Assembly (NCBI RefSeq): GCF_027587175.1
Contig: NZ_JAPCID010000019.1
Location: forward strand, 59,097 to 123,096
Direction of reading: 5' to 3'
Length of the DNA: 64,000 bases
Source of the DNA: Solirubrobacter deserti
GTDB lineage: Bacteria > Actinomycetota > Thermoleophilia > Solirubrobacterales > Solirubrobacteraceae
Both the position numbers and the translations under genes were made by a program. Shown here one piece after another: positions 58,747-64,000 of this stretch (the stretch's first letter is position 1; each line of letters opens with the position of its first letter). The notes beneath the pieces were generated by a model. That model had not been told where the DNA came from, did not search any database, and worked only from the letters and a program-made list of their open reading frames with translations.

Positions 58747-60051
58747 ATGACCACCTCTGCCCTGAGGGCGCCTCGGCTCCCACGGCTTCGTGCTCGTTCG
58801 GCGGAGGCGGTGGTGTTCAGCGTGGCGGCCGTGTTCGCGCTCGCGCACGCGGTCGACGACGCGATCCTGCTTCCCGGTGCCGGCGTGCCGCTCTTCCAGC
58901 ACGGGATCGCGCTGGCGATCGCGCTCGTGACCACACTGGCCGCCGTCGCCCGATTCGAGTCGATGCGCCCCGGCCTCCGCGCGGCGACGGCGTTCACGTT
59001 CGGCGTGCTCGCCACGCTCAACGGTGGCCGTCACGCGCATCACATCGTGTCCGAGGGCGTCACCGCCAACGACGTCACCGGCGTCCTCGCGCTCGGCGCC
59101 GGCGTCGTGCTGATCGCGCTCGCGGCCTGGATCCCGTTCCGCCATCGCGGCGAGCGCACCGCGAGCCCGTTCAAGCGCTGGGCGATCCGCGCCGGCGTGG
59201 TCGCCGTCTCCCCGCTCGTGGCGCTGTTCGTCCACATGCCGGTCGGCATGGCCATCATCGAGGTCCACTCGCTGCACCGGGCCGTCGGCAGCCCGCCGAG
59301 CGCCGCCTATGAGCCGGTGCACCTGACCACGTCCGACGGCCTGGAACTCGACGCCTGGTACCACCCGTCCCGCACCGGCGCGGCCGTGCTGATGATGTCG
59401 GGCGGCAGCGGCGACATCCGCGGCACCCTCAGCCACGCGCGGATGCTCGTCCGCCACGGGTACGGCGTACTGCTCTTCAGCGGTCGCGGGACGGGCGACA
59501 GCGGCGGCACCCCCAACTCCTACGGCTGGGGCCGCGAGAAGGACGCCGCCGCCGCGCTCGACTATCTCGCCACGCGCGAGGACGTCCAGCCCGGCCGAGT
59601 GGGCGCACTCGGCCTCTCCACCGGCGCCGACATGGCGATCGACATCGCCGCCCGCCGCACCGACGTCAACGCCGTCGTCGCCGACGGGACCGCCGCGATC
59701 GGCTACGAGGACCTCAAGGAGTACACCTCCAGCCCCGTGACCCGCCTCAACGGCTGGCTCATGTTCAAGACCATCGAGGCCATCCAGGGCACCTCCGGCC
59801 CGGACGTCTCGCTCGCCGACCAGATCGCCCGCATGCGCGCGCCGAGCCTGCTGATCGCGGCCGGCGAGGTCGAGAAGACCTGGGGCGACCTCTACGACCA
59901 CGCCGGCGGCGAGCGCTCGCACCTCTGGCACCTGCCGCACGCCTCTCACACGGCCGCGCTGCGCCAGTACCCGCGCGAGTACGAGCGACGGGTGGTCGAG
60001 TTCTTCGACGTTCACCTCGGCGGGCGCGGTGCCGTCACTCGCGCGCGCTGA
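58747..60051 (+). CDS. Membrane-anchored alpha/beta hydrolase
   Basis: 434 aa from ATG 58747 (GGAG 8 nt upstream). Four or five TM helices about 20-170 (DDAILLPGAGVP, GVLALGAGVVLIALAAWIP, WAIRAGVVAVSPLVALFVH), then an alpha/beta hydrolase about 185-430: LTTSDGLELDAWYHPS, GYGVLLFSGRGTGDSGG, nucleophile Ser291 in GLSTG, catalytic Asp region in PSLLIAAGEVEKTWGD and His in LPHASHTAAL. Probably an esterase or peptidase facing one side of the membrane; substrate unknown. Confidence 0.85.
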   Translation: MTTSALRAPRLPRLRARSAEAVVFSVAAVFALAHAVDDAILLPGAGVPLFQHGIALAIALVTTLAAVARFESMRPGLRAATAFTFGVLATLNGGRHAHHIVSEGVTANDVTGVLALGAGVVLIALAAWIPFRHRGERTASPFKRWAIRAGVVAVSPLVALFVHMPVGMAIIEVHSLHRAVGSPPSAAYEPVHLTTSDGLELDAWYHPSRTGAAVLMMSGGSGDIRGTLSHARMLVRHGYGVLLFSGRGTGDSGGTPNSYGWGREKDAAAALDYLATREDVQPGRVGALGLSTGADMAIDIAARRTDVNAVVADGTAAIGYEDLKEYTSSPVTRLNGWLMFKTIEAIQGTSGPDVSLADQIARMRAPSLLIAAGEVEKTWGDLYDHAGGERSHLWHLPHASHTAALRQYPREYERRVVEFFDVHLGGRGAVTRAR

Positions 60052-60533
60052 CGGTCCCGGCCGCAACCAGCAGCATGACGGTTAGTGCGTCCCCGATCGG
60101 TCGTTCGGCGGCGTGCTCGACCGTCCTGTAACTGAACGTGCGTATCGTCCGCAAACGGGACGCCCTAGCCGACAGTCAAAGCGGCCTTCGGCGCGGCCTC
60201 TCACGCAATTGCGATTCGCGCTGCGGTCGCAAGCACGCTGCCACCGGAGCGGGTAGTTCGAAGATCTTGGAAAGAAGCGTAGTCCACAATTACGCATATT
60301 TCGACCGCCGTCGAAGCGCGTCGTCCGCCGACGGGTCCGTCGTAAGCACCCGTGACGACTCGCACCCGTCCGGTGTCACCAGCGCGCCAGAGAGCGGCCA
60401 CGTCGACAGTGAGCGCGCGCATCAACGACCTGAAGAGGCCCTCCCGCACGGGCGGTCCAAGCCGGTGGGGCAGTAGCGCGGCGGCTCGGCGCCCGTACGG
60501 CCCCGGCAGCGCCACTTAGCATGAGGTGGTGGC
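60052..60533. other. 482-bp intergenic region without a convincing gene
   Basis: Less G+C-biased than the sequence to the left. Open frames exist on both strands (60138-60476 plus; 60201-60515 minus), but neither has the codon-position bias, start signal or protein-like composition of the neighbouring genes. No RNA gene or hairpin stands out. It marks the change from ordinary chromosomal sequence to the accessory-looking right end. Confidence 0.5.
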
Positions 60534-61646
60534 TCAAGGGTCGCTATCGCCATGTTGCCCGAGGAACGGGATATCGCTCCCGTCGAACGGGAGGTCCTCT
60601 TCGTCGTGAAGCGGACCGACGATGCATACCGGCTGACCCAGAGATCCCTCCTCAACCGTGATGAACTCGTCTTTCGTGGCCCCTCGAGACTTCGGGTCGA
60701 ACCCACGCGGCCACCGTGTATCGGGGCTGTACTGCGCGCCGGCAAGCCGCGCCGAGTCCAGCCCAGCTGCGCCGCAGAAGTTCGTTCCTTGCAGACTCGC
60801 GCCACGGAGATCAGCGCCGGCCAGGTTCGCTCCGTGGAGGTCGGCCCACATCAGATCAGCGTCCCGGAGAATGGTCTGTCTAGCGTCGACCCAGTCGAGT
60901 TGAGCCTCGTACAGCGAGCTCTCTGTAAGATCAGCCGCCACAAGTTCCGCACGTTCCAAATGGCTTGCGTTGAGTGTCGCGTGCCGGAACGAAGTCTCGT
61001 TCAGTCGTCGGGACTTGGCGCCTCGGAAGTACACACCGGAGAGGTTGGCGCCGTCGAACCGGGCTTCACGGAGATCCGTGCCGACGAAGCGCGTCCCCGC
61101 CATCCGTGCCCGGTCCAGCCGTGCCCATCGCAAAGTCGCGCCATCGAACACGCTGGCGGAAAGGTCTGAGCGGCGAAGATCCGCACCTTGCAGATTTGCT
61201 CTCTTGAGAATCTTGCGGACCAGGAAAAGACCACTTAGGTCCCGTCCCGGAAGGGCCAAGCCGGTTAGGTCCTCCTCGAGCGTGAGCGTTAGTTGCAGAT
61301 TCTCCTTCTCATCGGCTCGTTGCTGCCGGCGTTCGTTTAACCGGAGCTGGTCTTCGCGGCGCTTATCCCCGTCCCGCTGCGCAGCGGTCAAAGCGATCGC
61401 CACGACAACGCTCACGAAGATGCTTTGCCCGAGATCACCCCATCCTTTACTAGCGTCACGCGCCCAAAGGAACAGTCCCACTCCCAAGAGGACGGACACC
61501 CCGACCGCGGATAGCACTCCGGCGCCAGTCACCAAGCTAACCGCGAACGACAGCAAGGCGCCGATCCCGGCAATCGCTCCGGCGGCCACTGGTCCTACGG
61601 AGTCTTTAGCGCTGTCTTGGGCCCCCCGGGCTGGCTCGTTAGACAT
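60534..61646 (-). CDS. Membrane protein with pentapeptide-repeat domain
   Basis: 370 aa from ATG 61646. Three TM helices about 15-90 (PVAAGAIAGIGALLSFAVSL, GVLSAVGVSVLLGVGLFLW, IFVSVVVAIALTAAQ), a charged coiled-coil linker about 92-130 (KRREDQLRLNERRQQRADEK), then pentapeptide repeats A(D/N)LxX about 150-310 (LKRANLQGADLRRSDLSAS, DLMWADLHGANLAGADLRGASLQGTNF) forming a right-handed beta-helix. C-terminal ~50 residues are acidic and unique. Function unknown; such helices are scaffolds or inhibitors. Codon use is less GC3-biased than in the rest of the window. Confidence 0.85.
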   Translation of the reverse strand: MSNEPARGAQDSAKDSVGPVAAGAIAGIGALLSFAVSLVTGAGVLSAVGVSVLLGVGLFLWARDASKGWGDLGQSIFVSVVVAIALTAAQRDGDKRREDQLRLNERRQQRADEKENLQLTLTLEEDLTGLALPGRDLSGLFLVRKILKRANLQGADLRRSDLSASVFDGATLRWARLDRARMAGTRFVGTDLREARFDGANLSGVYFRGAKSRRLNETSFRHATLNASHLERAELVAADLTESSLYEAQLDWVDARQTILRDADLMWADLHGANLAGADLRGASLQGTNFCGAAGLDSARLAGAQYSPDTRWPRGFDPKSRGATKDEFITVEEGSLGQPVCIVGPLHDEEDLPFDGSDIPFLGQHGDSDP

Positions 61647-61900
61647 CTTGGCGGCATAGTCCCACCGCCCTAAGCCCAATCGGAAGCGCTGGCCCAGAGG
61701 TGTCGATTCGATCAGCGCTGGGAAGCGGGGACAGGGCTCGGGACAGAACGATCGTGATTGTGCGTGCGCTGACATTCATGCGAGGTGAAGTGCGAGCGGG
61801 CGGCGAAGCCCTCCTCCGGCAACGAAAACACGCCGCCATACAGAGCGCTTTTGGACGGTTCCGCTACTTCGACGGTGGGCAGGGCCGCCGGTCTCGGCTC

Positions 61901-62098
61901 TCAGATGGGAATCCCAAAGCCGCGCAAAGACTCGACCTTCGCCTGAGACAGGTCTCCGCGAGCAGCAGCGGCGCTCACAGCCGCGACTTTCTCGTCCGTC
62001 GTCATCTGCAGAACCTGATCTACGTCGACCTCAAGATCGAGCAGCGTGTCTACGAGCACAGCCGTGGTCGCGCCCGTCCCCGCTTGGTCGTCGTTCAT
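61901..62098 (-). CDS. Small hypothetical protein
   Basis: 65 aa from ATG 62098. MNDDQAGTGATTAVLVDTLLDLEVDVDQVLQMTTDEKVAAVSAAAARGDLSQAKVESLRGFGIPI: acidic N-terminal half and two amphipathic helices, no TM. No family recognised. The 254 bp between this gene and the pentapeptide gene contain no other convincing frame. Confidence 0.5.
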   Translation of the reverse strand: MNDDQAGTGATTAVLVDTLLDLEVDVDQVLQMTTDEKVAAVSAAAARGDLSQAKVESLRGFGIPI

Positions 62099-62213
62099 GC
62101 GTCGCAACCTACAGCGGCATTCATCGCGAGGCGCCGTCCGAGGGATGCGCACCTCGTACGAGGAACGAAAGTGGCGTTACTCGACGAAACAGAACGTGAG
62201 GGCTGCTGCGCGC

Positions 62214-62390
62214 TCAGACGCGGAGCAGCCTGCGAAGGTCGCCAGCGAGGTCGTCAAGGTCCTCGGGATCACATGCGTCGAGATCGTCCTCGGCGACCCC
62301 GGCCATCGCCTCGGGATACCGCCGTTCGAAGCTCGCAACCTTCTCGGGGTAGGAGAGCTCGAGCTCCTCGACCAGTTCGGCGAGGGTCAT
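62214..62390 (-). CDS. Small acidic protein, unknown
   Basis: 58 aa. MTLAELVEELELSYPEKVASFERRYPEAMAGVAEDDLDACDPEDLDDLAGDLRRLLRV; strongly acidic and helical. An in-frame TAG 48 nt upstream means ATG 62390 is the first start. The protein-like composition argues for a real gene, though no ribosome site or -10 is obvious. Resembles small immunity or antitoxin proteins in size and charge only. Confidence 0.45.
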   Translation of the reverse strand: MTLAELVEELELSYPEKVASFERRYPEAMAGVAEDDLDACDPEDLDDLAGDLRRLLRV

Positions 62391-62539
62391 GTCGTCGCGG
62401 CGGTCGTTGAGTACGGGTCCGACGGTAGCTGCCGGGCCAGCCTAAGTAGCGCTTCTCGACGAAAGACGCTCCTCTCCTGGTCGAGCGGTACGGGCTCGCC
62501 GGCTGCGATGAAGCAGCGCCACGTCGCCACAATGGCCCG

Positions 62540-62884
62540 GTGGCGACGGTGCTTTTCCACGTAAGCCCCAGCGCAAACCGCGAGTCCATTCGCCGTTTTG
62601 GACTCGACTGGCGCCGCATGGGCACCGAACACAACATCCCGGGCGCGATCGGGGCTGAACAAGCCGGCATCTTCCTGTCACGCGATCGCGAAGAAGCGCG
62701 ATGGTTCGTCGCCATGGGGCGACACCTTCATGGCGAGCTCGACGTGTGGGAGGTCACGCTTGCGCACGACTTCGACGCCGAGGACCGGCCCCTCGACATG
62801 CCCTGCCGAATCATCGATGGGTTCCTCTGCTGGACCCAGCCGATCGAGCCGACACGCATCCGCCTGCTGCGCTCTCCTTCCTGA
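62540..62884 (+). CDS. Hypothetical protein, possible ADP-ribosyltransferase-like fold
   Basis: 114 aa from GTG 62540, with CACAAT ending 6 nt upstream. VLFHVSPSANRESIRRFGLDWRRMG, AGIFLSRDREEARWFVAMGRHLHGELDVWEVTLA follow the pattern LxHxSxxxNRxSIxxxGL ... GxFLSxxxEEAxWF seen in small proteins with an ART-like or RNA 2'-phosphotransferase-like fold. The catalytic residues cannot be verified, so the fold is a tentative inference. It is followed by a repeat box at 62945. Confidence 0.55.
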   Translation: MATVLFHVSPSANRESIRRFGLDWRRMGTEHNIPGAIGAEQAGIFLSRDREEARWFVAMGRHLHGELDVWEVTLAHDFDAEDRPLDMPCRIIDGFLCWTQPIEPTRIRLLRSPS

Positions 62885-62944
62885 TGAGCGGCCCGCCGCG
62901 GTCTCCTCGGTCACGTGCGAAGACGGCGGCTTCTCGGAGCTCAG

Positions 62945-62996
62945 CGAATGTGGTGTTTATCGATGGTTTCGCTCATTTGGCCGGCAGTCTCCGGCC
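62945..62996. repeat. Repeat box copy A with hairpin
   Basis: Core AATGTGGTGTTTATCGATGG (62947-62966), then the hairpin GGCCGG-CAGTCT-CCGGCC (62979-62996). Located 61 nt after the stop of the 62.5-kb gene; 16 of 20 core positions match copy C. Confidence 0.5.
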
Positions 62997-63061
62997 GGAG
63001 TGCCACCGCTCCGTTCAGGCGGAAGCGGGACTGAGCCGATCGAGACGATACGGTCGCGCGC

Positions 63062-63367
63062 GTGCCGGTTGACCCGAACGATCCGGAGTGGCAGGCCACA
63101 GATCGCTTCGCGTTGATCTTTCGCGACGTGGCGGCCGCCCTCGTCCACGCGGACCCAGTCGGGCTCGTCACGACGGGTGCACCAGCTGACGAATACGACT
63201 CCGAGGCCGCTCGAATCACGCGCCTGGTCCTTGCGGAGGCCGATAGTCGTGAAGATGTCCTTCAGATCGCGGGTGACGTCATGGCCTACTACTTCGGGGG
63301 TGACCGCTACAACGGTCGACTCGGCGAATTCGCGGACGCCGTCTGCGAACTACGGCGCGACGAGTGA
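63062..63367 (+). CDS. Small hypothetical protein (DUF1871-like size and layout)
   Basis: 101 aa from GTG 63062; TACGGT (63049-63054) ends 7 nt upstream, so a leaderless transcript is likely. PNDPEWQATDRFALIFRDVAAALVHADPVGLVTTGAPADEYDSEAARITRLVLAEADSREDVLQIAGDVMAYYFGGD; the 'PxDEYDxEAxxI ... F' pattern recalls DUF1871 and small immunity proteins. Acidic, cytosolic. Family link is weak. Confidence 0.6.
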   Translation: MPVDPNDPEWQATDRFALIFRDVAAALVHADPVGLVTTGAPADEYDSEAARITRLVLAEADSREDVLQIAGDVMAYYFGGDRYNGRLGEFADAVCELRRDE

Positions 63368-63407
63368 CGTAGTCCTTCGATGCACGCGGAGCATCTACGC
63401 CCGCCCC

Positions 63408-63447
63408 GCCAAAGTGGTGTTTGTCGGCGATCCGGCCACTCTCGCCG
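63408..63447. repeat. Repeat box copy B with hairpin
   Basis: Core AAAGTGGTGTTTGTCGGCGA (63411-63430) and the short hairpin CGGC-CACTCTC-GCCG (63433-63447), 41 nt after the stop of the 63.1-kb gene. Core matches copy C at 16 of 20 positions. Confidence 0.5.
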
Positions 63448-63497
63448 CTCACAGCAAGAGCGCAGTTGCCACGGGGGCAGCGCGGTAGGTTGCCCGC

Positions 63498-63914
63498 GTG
63501 CACGAACCCGCGCCCGACCTTCCGTCAGGCGACCACTTCCGGCTCGTGGCCTCGCTGCTGCTTACGACCACAGCGGAAGGTGGTCGGCAGACGCCAGTGG
63601 GGTCCGGCTACAGGCCCGACTGCTGGTTCGGCGGCGCGTCCGAGCAGAGCCAGCGCGACCTGACTGGATGCCTGATCTTCATACGGCCGGGCGAGGACGT
63701 GTTCGAGCACGACGGCACGTTGTGGGTCCCGCCGGGCGGGAGGTGCAGTGCGGATGTTCTCGTTCGGTACCCGTCCTCCGTGCGGGATCTTGTGCATCCG
63801 GGCGGGGTGTTGGAAGTCCAAGAAGGGCATCGTGTGATTGCGGCGGGGACGATCCTGTCGATCAGCGACCCCGGACCGGAACAAGCGACCCCGGACCGGA
63901 ACATGAGTAGCTAG
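63498..63914 (+). CDS. Stand-alone EF-Tu C-terminal-domain-like protein
   Basis: 138 aa from GTG 63498; TAGGTT (63486-63491) ends 6 nt upstream. DHFRLVASLLLTTTAEGGRQTPVGSGYRPDCWFGG ... LIFIRPGEDVFEHDGTLWVPPGGRCSADVLVRYPSSVRDLVHPGGVLEVQEGHRVIAAGTIL follows the beta-barrel pattern of EF-Tu domain 3 (TEEGGRxxPixxGYRP ... PG ... F.lREGgrvvGxGtV). No GTPase domain. Its last residues are altered by a 20-bp tandem duplication; without it the protein would end ISDPGPEHE. Confidence 0.65.
   Translation: MHEPAPDLPSGDHFRLVASLLLTTTAEGGRQTPVGSGYRPDCWFGGASEQSQRDLTGCLIFIRPGEDVFEHDGTLWVPPGGRCSADVLVRYPSSVRDLVHPGGVLEVQEGHRVIAAGTILSISDPGPEQATPDRNMSS
63864..63903. repeat. 20-bp perfect tandem duplication
   Basis: AGCGACCCCGGACCGGAACA at 63864-63883 repeated exactly at 63884-63903 inside the 3' end of the last gene. 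Twenty is not a multiple of three, so the copy shifts the frame and replaces the C-terminus. Confidence 0.9.
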
Positions 63915-63921
63915 AGCCCGC

Positions 63922-63975
63922 GGCAAAGTGGTGCTTTTCGACGGTTGCGTACCTTTGAACGGCCCAGTCCTGGCC
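63922..63975. repeat. Repeat box copy C with hairpin
   Basis: Core AAAGTGGTGCTTTTCGACGG (63925-63944) and the hairpin GGCC-CAGTCCT-GGCC (63961-63975), starting 8 nt after the stop of the last gene. No gene is seen between it and the window end. Confidence 0.5.
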
Positions 63976-64000
63976 CGCGCTACTGCCGGTACCTCCGGCG

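Noticed and set aside
60138..60515. Open frames on both strands in the 482-bp spacer
   Set aside because: No start signal, no codon-position bias and no recognisable fold.
62941..63503. Minus-strand frames encoding a recurring DKHHF/EKHH peptide
   Set aside because: They are simply the reverse reading of the repeat box; the frames are otherwise unrelated and overlap genes with promoters.
62885..64000. Integron cassette array with attC sites
   Set aside because: Repeat boxes lack recognisable RYYYAAC/GTTRRRY core pairs and no integron integrase is in the window; kept only as a cassette-like array.
1..64000. tRNA, rRNA, IS elements, phage genes, CRISPR arrays
   Set aside because: Looked for on both strands; no cloverleaf, rRNA stretch, transposase or integrase sequence, or regular repeat-spacer array was recognised.

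Overview
The window is very G+C-rich (roughly 70% by eye), gene-dense and free of rRNA, tRNA, insertion sequences and CRISPR. Many genes carry a TAnnnT box ending 6-8 nt before the start codon (leaderless promoters). Two ECF41-type sigma factors, CGNR and MmyB-type regulators, PRC-barrel/DUF2382 proteins and large AAA-LuxR regulators are present. Together these point to a free-living actinobacterium, most likely from the Thermoleophilia (Solirubrobacter/Conexibacter-like). The placement is inference; no marker gene fixes it.

Layout. 1-4.4 kb: a DUF1479 oxygenase with a divergent ROK regulator, then a cbiM-cbiQ-cbiO nickel/cobalt transporter divergent from a Fur-family regulator, with a 7-7-7 palindrome between them. 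4.4-10.3 kb: STAS protein, secreted RTX-repeat protein and small redox/regulatory genes. 10.3-14.4 kb: a Thg1-like 3'-5' polymerase, a trypsin-like protease fused to a DRGH nuclease, and a GGDEF/HD-GYP protein. 14.4-19.1 kb: housekeeping-type enzymes and an exporter. 19.1-23.2 kb: three sigma-related units: an ECF41 factor with a GH-A-like partner and a divergent carboxymuconolactone decarboxylase, and an ECF factor carrying its own zinc-anti-sigma-like tail. 23.2-27.1 kb: a methyltransferase-like protein, a large protein with the GNAAV motif of contractile-injection-system cargo, and a secreted beta-propeller. 27.1-33.1 kb: a secreted sugar-oxidation module (cupredoxin; ThuA/PQQ-type sugar dehydrogenase) with a ROK regulator. 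33.2-38.9 kb: AAA-LuxR regulator, and a TetR/MFS pair sharing a perfect palindrome. 39-49 kb: small enzymes, a GNAT pseudogene, a toxin remnant and an ECF sigma/membrane partner pair. 49-52 kb: the second ECF41 unit with a symmetric divergent promoter, and an aminotransferase. 52-60 kb: two PRC-barrel/DUF2382 proteins around a coiled-coil membrane protein, a LuxR regulator, SnoaL-like and beta-propeller proteins, and a membrane alpha/beta hydrolase. 60-64 kb: a less G+C-biased region with a pentapeptide-repeat membrane protein and small genes followed by a repeated box.

How genes work together. The metal module (transporter plus Fur), the TetR-controlled exporter, the ROK-controlled extracellular sugar oxidation module and the two ECF41 regulons are self-contained regulator/target sets with candidate operators visible. 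Convergent neighbours usually overlap at their 3' ends. The most unusual pieces are the bacterial Thg1-like enzyme next to the protease-nuclease fusion, the exactly symmetric ECF41 promoter at 49.1 kb, the sigma factor with an in-cis ZAS motif, and the small-gene/repeat-box array at the right end.
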